Virus record (IMG/VR): IMGVR_UViG_3300028558_000035
Location: 1-51,561 of that record
Reading direction: 5' to 3' (one strand)
Origin: a virus
DNA length: 51,561 nt
Part shown: piece by piece, positions 6,289 to 12,408 of the stretch
Position numbering within the stretch: the first letter of the stretch is position 1
Layout of the letters: each line of letters opens with the position of its first letter
Program-made: the position numbers and the translations under genes
The notes under the pieces: generated by a model
Database searches by the model: none
What the model was told of the DNA's origin: nothing
What the model saw: the letters and a program-made list of their open reading frames with translations, nothing else

Positions 6289-6316
6289 TTGACACTATAC
6301 AGTCCCGCTGTAAATC
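6289..6316 (+). promoter_or_regulatory. PR-like promoter and switch operator
   Basis: TTGACA (6289-6294) is followed by the dyad TACAG-tcccg-CTGTA (6298-6312) and a weak -10 around TAAATC (6311-6316). The arrangement matches the PL-like promoter almost position for position: a TTGAC hexamer, TATACAG-N5-CTGTAA, then the -10. The start of cro at 6326 is so close to the -10 that the mRNA may be nearly leaderless. On the other strand TATAGT (complement of 6294-6299) could serve as the -10 of the repressor promoter, also covered by the operator. Confidence 0.7.
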
Positions 6317-6325
6317 TTCGACGCC

Positions 6326-6556
6326 ATGAAGATTCGGCGCCTCCAAAACGTTCCTCAGTGCATCGAAGCGATCGGCCCCGAGCGGGTGAAACTGCTCACG
6401 GGCAAGCGCAGTCAGAACCTCACAAACTGGAAGGCCTCGGGTTTTTTCCCTCCGGAGACCTTCGTGGTGCTGACCGACGCTCTTCGAAGCATCAACTGCA
6501 CCGCGCCCCCGTCGCTTTGGCGAATGATCCGCCCGACGAGGGCGCGTGCGGCCTGA
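6326..6556 (+). CDS. cro: Cro-like repressor, 76 aa
   Basis: The protein begins MKIRRLQNVPQCIEAIGPER and has a compact helix-turn-helix: VKLLTGKRSQNLTNWKASG with FFPPETFVVLTDALRS behind it. This pattern is typical of Cro/YdaS-like regulators of about 70 residues. It is the first gene of the rightward unit, divergent from the repressor, with the operator between -35 and -10 of its own promoter. It is expected to repress the repressor promoter and tune PL/PR; this follows from position and fold-like pattern. Confidence 0.75.
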   Translation: MKIRRLQNVPQCIEAIGPERVKLLTGKRSQNLTNWKASGFFPPETFVVLTDALRSINCTAPPSLWRMIRPTRARAA

Positions 6557-6704
6557 TTAGTCGCGGCTGTCAAGCGGAGAGTCGAGTCGAATTCGGCCGT
6601 CGAACGGGGTCCGCACCCCCCTGTGAATTGGTGTGGATGCCTGTGAATTTCGTCAGTTGCGTGCGTCGCGTCGATCGTTTTCTCACTCTCCGCGGGACCC
6701 GCAC

Positions 6705-6812
6705 ATGGCTGACGGCCGTATCGAAATCGTCGATGGCGACGAGCACCAATCGATGGTGGTGGCGCTGATCCCGAAACGCTTGGCCGAGCGGATGGCACGG
6801 GTGCTCTCGTGA
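6705..6812 (+). CDS. Very small ORF, 35 aa
   Basis: ATG at 6705 to TGA at 6812 encodes [20 protein letters not shown] and a helical end [15 protein letters not shown]. The stop overlaps a GTG start of the next small ORF (GTGA), which supports coding in this tightly packed early region. It is too short for family recognition. The 148 nt between cro and this ORF show no clear gene. Confidence 0.45.
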   Translation: MADGRIEIVDGDEHQSMVVALIPKRLAERMARVLS

Positions 6813-6946
6813 GCCTGGCAGAGAAATCCCCGCGCGCGCGGCCTTCGTTCGTCGGCAATGCCGCACTCGTGCTGATCGTCTTCGGGCTCATCGTCGCCAT
6901 GGCAGCCGTGCTGCGGGATGCCTGCTCGCTAGGGTGTCCGCGATGA
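6809..6946 (+). CDS. Small single-span membrane protein, 45 aa
   Basis: GTG at 6809 overlaps the preceding stop and TGA at 6944-6946 overlaps the ATG of the GapR-like gene. The product has a basic N-terminus ([11 protein letters not shown]), one hydrophobic span at about residues 18-35 ([19 protein letters not shown]) and a short tail with two cysteines (ACSLGC). Overlaps on both sides make it likely to be translated. A small early inner-membrane protein of unknown role; such peptides often modulate host membrane processes, but that is speculation. Confidence 0.5.
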   Translation: MSLAEKSPRARPSFVGNAALVLIVFGLIVAMAAVLRDACSLGCPR

Positions 6947-7212
6947 CGCGCCCCGCGGCAGCAGCACAGGCGAACGAAAACTTCGCCCGCGACCAGCTCA
7001 AGGCGATCATCGAGCGCATCGAGCGGCTCGAGGAGGAGAAGAAGGCAACCTCCGACGACATCCGGGACGTCTACGCGGAGGCCAAGGGCAACGGCTTCGA
7101 CGTCAAGGCGCTCCGCAAGATCGTGCAGCTGCGCAAGCAGGATCCCGACGAGCGGCGCGAGGATGAAGCCGTGCTCGAAACATACATGGTCGCGCTCGGG
7201 ATGCTGCAATGA
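6943..7212 (+). CDS. GapR-like nucleoid-associated protein (DUF2312), 89 aa
   Basis: The sequence closely follows the GapR/DUF2312 pattern: an N-terminal helix with [20 protein letters not shown], then [20 protein letters not shown], then [14 protein letters not shown] and the ending YMVALGMLQ. In Caulobacter GapR is an essential protein that binds overtwisted AT-rich DNA and helps topoisomerases during replication. A phage copy could coat phage DNA, replace host GapR or alter host replication. The ATG at 6943 is favoured for its TGA overlap with the upstream ORF. The parS-like site lies 250 bp downstream. Confidence 0.9.
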   Translation: MTRPAAAAQANENFARDQLKAIIERIERLEEEKKATSDDIRDVYAEAKGNGFDVKALRKIVQLRKQDPDERREDEAVLETYMVALGMLQ

Positions 7213-7436
7213 GAGCAGCCTGGCGCCACCCGTTTGCGTCGGTGCGGGCTGCACACCGCAGCCGGCTCTCGCGGCCCCGAGGGGTGCCGCCGGAGCTTCC
7301 ATCCGCTAAACGCGCCGACGCTGATCGGCCCCACTCCGAGACCGTCGTTAGCCTCGTCGGTGCGGGTGGGGCCGATCGCGTACCGCTCATCCTGCTGGCC
7401 ATCCGACGCGCCGGCCAGAAGGCGCAGCCTCCTTAA
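7209..7436 (+). CDS. Hypothetical basic protein, 75 aa
   Basis: An ATG in an ATGA overlap with the GapR stop opens a 75-codon frame with mostly G or C in third positions, as expected for a real gene here. The product is basic, starting [20 protein letters not shown], with a short hydrophobic stretch [12 protein letters not shown] near the end. Another frame (7234-7485) is also open across the parS site, so the assignment is uncertain. No family is recognised. Confidence 0.4.
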   Translation: MRAAWRHPFASVRAAHRSRLSRPRGVPPELPSAKRADADRPHSETVVSLVGAGGADRVPLILLAIRRAGQKAQPP

Positions 7437-7461
7437 GCGTCCCCAAAATCGGGGAGTTAAG
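7432..7461. repeat. Interrupted inverted repeat abutting the parS site
   Basis: CTTAA (7432-7436) and TCCCC (7440-7444) pair with GGGGA (7451-7455) and TTAAG (7457-7461), with the loop aaaatc between. The dyad shares its last base with the parS palindrome that follows. There is no T tract, so a rho-independent terminator is unlikely. It may be a DNA or RNA hairpin in the leader of the methyltransferase gene. Confidence 0.5.
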
Positions 7462-7474
7462 TTTCACGTGAAAC
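7461..7474. promoter_or_regulatory. parS: parS-like ParB-binding site (perfect 14-bp core)
   Basis: GTTTCACGTGAAAC is a perfect palindrome identical to the core of the chromosomal centromere site parS recognised by ParB/Spo0J across most bacteria, Caulobacter included. It lies in the short gap between the 75-aa ORF and the TTG start of the methyltransferase gene. A chance match to a defined 14-mer in a window this size is of the order of one in ten thousand. No parA or parB gene was seen, so host ParB would be the ligand. It is the only full match I found. Confidence 0.85.
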
Positions 7475-7489
7475 GACGGGGGTAGGCCG

Positions 7490-8164
7490 TTGCAACCACA
7501 AGAAAATACGCCAGCCGCAACGTGGCCTTTCGGCGCGCTTCGGCCGTTCAGCTACGACCTCGCCATGGTCGATCCGCCCTGGCCGACCGAAATGCGGTCG
7601 GCGAAGGGCGAGGGCAAGAGCTTCGCGCGGCACTACGGCGCCATGACGTTTGATGCGATCGCGGCGCTGCCGATCGGACAGCTGCTCAAGCGCGATGCCG
7701 TCGTCTTCCTGTGGTGCACCTGGCCGCTGCTGCTCGATGGCGGCGACGCGAAGCGCCACTTCCGCGACCACAACGCCGGGCGCTCTCGCGTCGGTGAGTG
7801 TCTGCAGCGCTGGGGCCTGCGCTACGTCACCGGCGGCGCCTGGCACAAGCAGACGATCACCGGCAAGACCGCCTTCGGTACGGGCTACGCGGTGCGCTCC
7901 GCCTGCGAGCCGTTTCTGATCGCCAAGCTCGGGTGCCCTCGGCACAGCCGCTCGGAGCGCAACCTCATCGCCGGTCTGGCGCGCGAGCACTCGCGTAAGC
8001 CTGACGAGGCGTTCGCCTGGTGCGAGCGCTACATGGGCCCGCACGCGCGCCTGGTCGAACTCTTTTCGCGCGAGAACCGTCCCTATTGGGACAGCTGGGG
8101 CTTCGAGACCGGCAAGTTCGATCCGGTGGTCAGTGAGAATGCGGCGCCGGCGGTGGCCGCATGA
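7490..8164 (+). CDS. MT-A70 family N6-adenine DNA methyltransferase, 224 aa
   Basis: The catalytic motif D28-P-P-W31 (LAMVDPPWPTEM) identifies the MT-A70 group of adenine-N6 methyltransferases. VVFLWCTWPLLL and the later RSACEPFLIAKLG and HSRKPDEAFAWCERY fit the S-adenosylmethionine-binding core. The TTG start at 7490 has a gggggtagg ribosome-binding stretch just upstream. No partner restriction enzyme is seen, so it is an orphan methyltransferase, perhaps protecting phage DNA or altering host regulation. The parS site lies 15 bp before its start codon, so bound ParB could affect its expression. Confidence 0.88.
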   Translation: MQPQENTPAATWPFGALRPFSYDLAMVDPPWPTEMRSAKGEGKSFARHYGAMTFDAIAALPIGQLLKRDAVVFLWCTWPLLLDGGDAKRHFRDHNAGRSRVGECLQRWGLRYVTGGAWHKQTITGKTAFGTGYAVRSACEPFLIAKLGCPRHSRSERNLIAGLAREHSRKPDEAFAWCERYMGPHARLVELFSRENRPYWDSWGFETGKFDPVVSENAAPAVAA

Positions 8165-8589
8165 GACGCGGGGCATGCGGCCGGGGCGACGCCTGCGAGT
8201 GCACCGGCGATCGGGCGATGCTGCGCGGTTTCTGCCCCGACTTTCGTCTCGAGGAGCGCGCGCCTGAGCAGATCGAGCTCGAGTCGGTCGCCTGCTTCGG
8301 CCGGCTGTCCGAACATCAGCAGCTCGCCTGTCTCGCCGCGCTGAAGCTGTCCGTTCCCAAATTGGTCCGCGATCGCTGGCGCGACCAGGCGGCGCGCGGC
8401 ATGCGCGTCGGCTCCGAAGATCCGCGCTTCCATTTCGGCGTCGGGATGGAGGTGCGCAACACGCTGCGCAAGGTGCTGGCGGACAAGGAGCTGCCGCCGG
8501 TGGCCTATCCCGAGGGCGGTGAGCACAGCAACTGGGACGATTACTATTACGGCGCGCTCGACGCGCTGGCGCGCAGTGAGGCGCCATGA
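8161..8589 (+). CDS. Conserved-looking phage protein, 142 aa
   Basis: Coupled to the methyltransferase by an ATGA overlap. The N-terminus is cysteine-containing (RRGACGRGDACECTGDRAML), the middle is helical (LSEHQQLACLAALKLSVPKL), and the C-terminus holds FHFGVGMEVRNTLRKVLAD and SNWDDYYYGALDALA. The HFGxGMxxRN pattern recalls a small uncharacterised domain found in many bacterial and phage proteins. No enzymatic role can be assigned. It is followed by the putative replication protein, again with overlap. Confidence 0.6.
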   Translation: MRRGACGRGDACECTGDRAMLRGFCPDFRLEERAPEQIELESVACFGRLSEHQQLACLAALKLSVPKLVRDRWRDQAARGMRVGSEDPRFHFGVGMEVRNTLRKVLADKELPPVAYPEGGEHSNWDDYYYGALDALARSEAP

Positions 8590-9527
8590 AGGCGTGGCCG
8601 CAGAAGGCTCTTGCTGCCGCCGACGAGGAGCTGCGGAAGGCACCGCCGCGCCCGCTCAAGCCGACGCTGAAGCGCTACAGCTGGTCGCGCCTGCACGCCG
8701 ACGTCCTCTCGAGCGACGTGTGGGGCTTGGTCGCCGAAATGGCTAAGACGAGCCGTGACCGCGTCGAGGCGTTCGTCGCCAGGCTCGACGTCTATGCCAG
8801 CGGCAATCAGCCTCGCGGTTCGGTCGAGGGCTTTCCCCTGCGGGCGCTCGCGGTCACCTGGCGCTGCGACGCCGAGGAGCTCGCCCGCATCTACGCGGCG
8901 CTCGAGGATCCCGAGATCGGCTGGCTCGACCAGGACCACGTCGTCACCTTCTGGGAGCGCAATCCGGACCAGGAGGATCCGACTGCGGCCGAGCGCATGC
9001 GCCGGCACCGCGCACGCAAAAAAAACGCCCAGCTGCAGACCAAGCGGCGCGACCTGGGCGAGACTTCTCCACAGGCCGAGAGCGTTACGCGTAACACCGT
9101 AACGGTTACGACCAGAGCAGATCACACAGATACAGGCGAAGGGTCGGGGAGAACTTCGGCCGATGCGCCCGCGGGAGCGCCGCAGGCTGTCCAAAGGGAC
9201 AGCGGGACTTCCGGGGATAGCCTCAGCGCCGCGGAAGCGGCCGAACTTTGGCTTTCCACAGATGGTCTTCGGCTCGTCGTCGAGCGCACCGAGTGCATCC
9301 CGGCCGTCGCGCAGCACCGCATGGGCGACTGGCGCAGGTCGCTCGGCGGCGATCCGGTCGCGCTCCGGGAGACCTTGGCTGGGCTTGGGGAAACCGGGAT
9401 CCGGTCCGGGCGATTCCTGACGCTCGTCGACGACGAGATCGCCCGCCGCAAGCATCTTGCGCAGGGGCCGCCGCTGCCGCTCGGCCCTGCGATCGCCACC
9501 GGCAGCAGGAGGAAAGGTCATGGGTGA
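8586..9527 (+). CDS. Putative replication initiation/organiser protein, 313 aa
   Basis: The N-terminal 115 residues form a helical, winged-helix-like domain (SRLHADVLSSDVWGLVAEMA, LRALAVTWRCDAEELARIYA, GWLDQDHVVTFWERN). A basic linker RMRRHRARKKNAQLQ follows, then a long disordered region, and a second helical domain (residues 218-300). An N-terminal DNA-binding domain with an RxRRxRARK-type linker is typical of phage O/DnaT-like replication organisers. The gene lies where replication genes are expected, and no polymerase or replicative helicase is present. A run of eight A at 9018-9025 in the linker could be slippage-prone. Confidence 0.6.
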   Translation: MKAWPQKALAAADEELRKAPPRPLKPTLKRYSWSRLHADVLSSDVWGLVAEMAKTSRDRVEAFVARLDVYASGNQPRGSVEGFPLRALAVTWRCDAEELARIYAALEDPEIGWLDQDHVVTFWERNPDQEDPTAAERMRRHRARKKNAQLQTKRRDLGETSPQAESVTRNTVTVTTRADHTDTGEGSGRTSADAPAGAPQAVQRDSGTSGDSLSAAEAAELWLSTDGLRLVVERTECIPAVAQHRMGDWRRSLGGDPVALRETLAGLGETGIRSGRFLTLVDDEIARRKHLAQGPPLPLGPAIATGSRRKGHG

Positions 9528-9861
9528 CGCGAACGATCAGGGCGAACGACTCGTCCAGGAAGTATCCGAGGTCGTGAGGACGTTCGCGCCGGCGCAGGTC
9601 CGGCGGGCCGCTCGCGGTCCTGTGCAGGTGCAGCTCGACCGGCTGTTGGCTGCGCAGGGCCGCGTCGCGATGGCGGCGGGCAAGATCAGCCGCTCACGCG
9701 AGGCCATCTGCGGTCCGCGCCCGGGCGCCGGGCGGGACATCATGCGCGGTCCGACCAGCGCCACGGACCTGCTGACGGCGCTTGCCGCGCTGGCGGACCG
9801 CGAGGAGCAGCTCGCCGGCGAGCTGGAGACGGACGCCCAGGAGATCGGCTCGCTGTTCTAG
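9520..9861 (+). CDS. Unknown helical protein, 113 aa
   Basis: ATG at 9520 is preceded by aggaggaaaggtc, a strong ribosome-binding site inside the end of the replication gene. The protein starts MGDANDQGERLVQEVSEVVR and has two helical blocks, VRRAARGPVQVQLDRLLAA and LLTALAALADREEQLAGELE, separated by a glycine/proline-rich segment. It could partner with the replication protein through a helical bundle. No family is recognised. Confidence 0.6.
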   Translation: MGDANDQGERLVQEVSEVVRTFAPAQVRRAARGPVQVQLDRLLAAQGRVAMAAGKISRSREAICGPRPGAGRDIMRGPTSATDLLTALAALADREEQLAGELETDAQEIGSLF

Positions 9862-9906
9862 TGGCGCTTCAACCGGGCGTCACAAGCCGCTGGCGAAGCA
9901 GGTAGA

Positions 9907-9926
9907 ACGGGTATAAGTCTACCCGT
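9907..9926. repeat. Small inverted repeat in gap between early genes
   Basis: ACGGGTA (9907-9913) and TACCCGT (9920-9926) are perfect 7-bp arms separated by taagtc. A second dyad, GTGCCG/CGGCAC, follows at 9925-9940. The stretch between the preceding stop (9861) and the next ATG (9952) is otherwise featureless. It could be an operator or an mRNA hairpin; there is no T tract for a terminator. Confidence 0.4.
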
Positions 9927-9951
9927 GCCGCGAGCGGCACAGGGGCAAGAC

Positions 9952-10323
9952 ATGGCGCACCGAGGCCTCGACCGGGGGGCTGCGATCCGTGTGGGGCGTG
10001 AGGAAAACCTCCCGAAGTCTGCGCAGGTTCTGCACTACGAGAGCGGGCCGGTCACTTACCGGCAGTTCTCCCGCGCCGGCGAACCCTGGCTCGCCGTCTA
10101 TGAGGCCGCGCACGATGGCGTTGGCTGGCTCGTCTTCAGGTCGACCTGCCGGCCGATCTTCTTCCTCGACGGCGACCACGTGCACTGCCGGTTCCGGTTC
10201 CTGGAGGACCGTGGCAGCACAGTCGTTGTGGAACAGCGGCGGGGCGGCATGACGCGCGCCGTCGAAATCGACCGCGACCAGGTCGTGTTCATCGAAGAGG
10301 CCGTCGCCTCAACGAATGCCTGA
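9952..10323 (+). CDS. Unknown early protein, 123 aa
   Basis: The ATG at 9952 (MAHRGLDRGAAIRVGREENL) follows aggggcaagac; a GTG at 9925 would add nine residues. The body looks beta-rich: VTYRQFSRAGEPWLAVYEAA, GWLVFRSTCRPIFFLDGD, CRFRFLEDRGSTVVVEQRR. Alternating hydrophobic and charged residues suggest a small beta-barrel or sandwich. No family is recognised and the context gives no strong clue. Confidence 0.55.
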   Translation: MAHRGLDRGAAIRVGREENLPKSAQVLHYESGPVTYRQFSRAGEPWLAVYEAAHDGVGWLVFRSTCRPIFFLDGDHVHCRFRFLEDRGSTVVVEQRRGGMTRAVEIDRDQVVFIEEAVASTNA

Positions 10324-10385
10324 GGTTTGGCCGTTAAGTCCCTCGCAACGTTAGCGTGTCAGAGGAGTCGCGTGGGGTCGGTGCC

Positions 10386-10778
10386 ATGCGTCCCGTCCGC
10401 GAGCCCTATCGATTGAGCTTTCTGCTGCCCCCCGGCGCCATGGCCGGGAATCTTCCGGTCGTGGCGCCACCTGCGCAGCACGGTTGCGAGGTCAGTGTGT
10501 ACCGTGCCGGCCTGGTGGTGATCCTCGGTCCCTCCCGCGACGCCGTCTTCGAATGCGCGGGCGCAGCGCTGCGCGACGCCTGTCGCTCGATCACGCCGGT
10601 GTCGGTTGCTGCCGTGCTGATGACGCCGGGCCGCGGTTTCTGCGGCAGCGATTCCTGGTCGATCATCCTCGGCGCCGACGTCGCCTTCTCGCCGACCGGA
10701 CTGCCTCCCTGGCTCCCGCAAACGCTGGCACGCTCGCCGCCTCGCGTCGTCTCGATCGACGGGAGACGCACGAACTAA
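10386..10778 (+). CDS. Unknown early protein, 130 aa
   Basis: ATG at 10386 gives MRPVREPYRLSFLLPPGAMA. A GTG at 10356 is a possible earlier start, since an agaggag stretch lies between them. The middle is hydrophobic and beta-like (CEVSVYRAGLVVILGPSRDA, VSVAAVLMTPGRGFCG, SWSIILGADVAFS). No signal peptide or clear transmembrane helix is seen. Function unknown. Confidence 0.5.
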   Translation: MRPVREPYRLSFLLPPGAMAGNLPVVAPPAQHGCEVSVYRAGLVVILGPSRDAVFECAGAALRDACRSITPVSVAAVLMTPGRGFCGSDSWSIILGADVAFSPTGLPPWLPQTLARSPPRVVSIDGRRTN

Positions 10779-10796
10779 CAACAGCGGGACGGCGCC

Positions 10797-11492
10797 ATGG
10801 GATTGCAAAGAACGCGGCAGCGGGTCGACACAGAGAAGCTGCTGCAGTGGGCGCTGCGCGACGAGATCCCGAAGCGGACGATCGGCGATATGCCCGGTTA
10901 CGTCTCGCCGCTCGGCCGCCTTGTCGACATGGGCACCAACATCGATGAGACCGCCGGCGAGCCGGGGTTTCCCGCGGCGCTCGGCGAGCCGCATCCCGAC
11001 GCACTGATCATCGAACACGCCATCCTGTCGCTTGATGACGCAGCGATCGACTGGCCGGCGACGCGCGTCAGCCTGGTGGGCCCGCTCGGCGGGCTGCTGA
11101 CCGACCATGAGATCACCTTGGCGCGCCTGACGATCGGCTGCCCGGGCCTGGTGGCGATGCACGCGCGCATGGGCACGCGGCCGCGATGGTCGCGAGATCC
11201 CGAGCCGGAGCCGCTGATCGGCCGCAACGGCAAGCCGGTCATTCAATTCGAGGACGAGGCCGGGCGAGTCGTCGAAGGCCGGCGCGGCCGGCACTACGGA
11301 CCGACGGCGCGCTGTCCGCTGCGCTGGTTTCCCGAGCCGCGCGAGGCGGCGTTCGAACGCATCGAATACTCGATCTGGTGGCAGGCGCTCGACACGCTGG
11401 CCGATCATCTGCGCCCGCTGCTGATGAGCTTTGAGGCGCTGCCGCCGGCGGCGCATCCTTCACCTTGGGTTAACCACGTCGCTCGGTGCTGA
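10797..11492 (+). CDS. Unknown phage protein, 231 aa
   Basis: The ATG at 10797 opens MGLQRTRQRVDTEKLLQWAL, followed by RDEIPKRTIGDMPGYVSPLG. The C-terminal half carries charged and aromatic blocks such as RCPLRWFPEPREAAFERIEY and SIWWQALDTLADHLRPLL. The residue pattern resembles proteins seen near replication or recombination genes of alphaproteobacterial phages, but I cannot name the family. It ends about 50 bp before a strong terminator, so it may close an early transcription block. Confidence 0.6.
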   Translation: MGLQRTRQRVDTEKLLQWALRDEIPKRTIGDMPGYVSPLGRLVDMGTNIDETAGEPGFPAALGEPHPDALIIEHAILSLDDAAIDWPATRVSLVGPLGGLLTDHEITLARLTIGCPGLVAMHARMGTRPRWSRDPEPEPLIGRNGKPVIQFEDEAGRVVEGRRGRHYGPTARCPLRWFPEPREAAFERIEYSIWWQALDTLADHLRPLLMSFEALPPAAHPSPWVNHVARC

Positions 11493-11540
11493 TGGACATG
11501 CGCCTGGAGCTTGACGAGGATCGGACGATCGAAAGTTCAC

Positions 11541-11570
11541 CCCGGAGCCGGCGACGGCTGCCGGGTTTTT
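11541..11570 (+). terminator. Rho-independent terminator of early block
   Basis: CCCGGAGCC (11541-11549) pairs with GGCTGCCGGG (11556-11565), leaving one bulged base and a loop ggcgac, followed directly by TTTTT and then gcgTTTT. This is a good intrinsic terminator on the plus strand, 49 bp after the 231-aa gene. Since late genes follow with no obvious new promoter, antitermination or host promoters may be needed. Confidence 0.7.
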
Positions 11571-11587
11571 GCGTTTTGGGGGATGCA

Positions 11588-11821
11588 ATGTCCTGGTCCA
11601 TTTCCTTCGCCGGCCGCAGCAAGCGCAGCGTCATCGAGCAGGCCGAGAAGGCCTACGCTCCGCTCGCCGTGAAGCTGCTGATCGTCGACGCCGTGAAGGG
11701 CATCAACGGCTCGTTCGACGCCATCACCGTGTCAGGCCACGGCCACCAGGCCGACGGAAGCAGCTGCGACCAATCGAGCTGCACGCTCGAGGTGAAGCCC
11801 ATCTCGCTGCCGAAGGAATAG
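11588..11821 (+). CDS. Small protein, 77 aa
   Basis: ATG at 11588, with tttgggggatgca as ribosome-binding region. The protein starts MSWSISFAGRSKRSVIEQAE and has VKLLIVDAVKGINGSFDAIT followed by VSGHGHQADGSSCDQSSCTL. The alpha-beta pattern with a short C-terminal cysteine pair is seen in small phage proteins; I cannot assign a name. It lies directly behind the terminator, so it may be the first gene of a later transcript. Confidence 0.6.
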   Translation: MSWSISFAGRSKRSVIEQAEKAYAPLAVKLLIVDAVKGINGSFDAITVSGHGHQADGSSCDQSSCTLEVKPISLPKE

Positions 11822-11827
11822 CGCGCG

Positions 11828-12061
11828 GTGAGCGCGCAGCTCGCGATCGAGCTGGACGCGCTGGCCGAACGGATCAGGCGCATCCGCGCCGTCGGTCGCA
11901 ACGGCGACCTCGAGCCCTTTCACCTTGACCGCTCCCAGGCGCGCCAGGATGCCGTGCAGCTCGCCGAATGGGCGCGCACCGGCAAGCGGCCAGGCTCTTA
12001 CGAACTCGCCGCCGATCGCGGCCGCGCCGACGAGTCACGTACGCGGTATAGCCAGCGATGA
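11828..12061 (+). CDS. Small helical protein, 77 aa
   Basis: GTG at 11828 with only 6 nt between it and the previous stop. The product is helical and charged: SAQLAIELDALAERIRRIRA, then SQARQDAVQLAEWARTGKRP and a basic, polar tail. Its ATGA overlap with the following gene supports translation. Unknown function. Confidence 0.5.
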   Translation: MSAQLAIELDALAERIRRIRAVGRNGDLEPFHLDRSQARQDAVQLAEWARTGKRPGSYELAADRGRADESRTRYSQR

Positions 12062-12264
12062 GCCGGGAAAATCTGTGGGCATGCACCGAGCCGGGCGCTT
12101 CGTATCCGGGCTTTATCTCGGTGAACCGCTTGCCTGACGGACGCGTTGCCTTTCTCGTTCGCACGCCGTCGCCGAAGGGTGGCATCGGCCACACCGCCGA
12201 GATGGAGCTGAGGCCGGACCAGGCCCGCGAGCTCGCGCACGCCATCCTTTCTGGTGTCCGATAA
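12058..12264 (+). CDS. Small protein, 68 aa
   Basis: The ATG overlaps the preceding stop. The product MSRENLWACTEPGASYPGFI continues with SVNRLPDGRVAFLVRTPSP and a final helix AEMELRPDQARELAHAILSG. The beta-hairpin plus helix layout is common to small phage proteins of unknown role. The next 144 nt hold no gene but carry the inverted-repeat array. Confidence 0.6.
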   Translation: MSRENLWACTEPGASYPGFISVNRLPDGRVAFLVRTPSPKGGIGHTAEMELRPDQARELAHAILSGVR

Positions 12265-12293
12265 GCGTCAGTCTCGGACGCTAGCCGACACGT

Positions 12294-12349
12294 GTTCGCA
12301 CCCTGGTGCGAACCGCAGTTCGTACGGGGTGCGAACCGCAGTTCGCACC
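12294..12349. repeat. Array of four GTTCGCACC/GGTGCGAAC half-sites upstream of second recombinase
   Basis: Half-sites lie at 12294-12302 (GTTCGCACC), 12305-12313 (GGTGCGAAC), 12328-12336 (GGTGCGAAC) and 12341-12349 (GTTCGCACC), plus a partial GTTCG at 12318-12322. The first two face each other across 2 bp; the last two form a perfect dyad with 9-bp arms and the loop cgca. An 18-bp direct repeat links 12305-12322 to 12328-12345. The array sits 60 bp before the recombinase start at 12409. It could be a recombination site or an operator. Confidence 0.65.
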
Positions 12350-12408
12350 TGAACAAAACGAGTCTTCTGGGTTCGTTCGACCCCTCAGATGCCGGGGCAA
12401 AATGGGAC

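Noticed and set aside
9251-9521. Leftward 324-codon ORF over the replication gene and similar long antisense ORFs (for example 15487-16911, 18108-19394, 34730-36853)
   Set aside because: They are arginine/alanine-rich antisense shadows of genes with clear families on the other strand, as expected in GC-rich DNA.
12305-12345. LexA boxes (CGAAC-N4-GTTCG) upstream of the second recombinase
   Set aside because: The spacing matches Gram-positive LexA sites, while alphaproteobacterial LexA uses directly repeated GTTC-N7-GTTC. The pattern follows automatically from the longer GGTGCGAAC half-sites.
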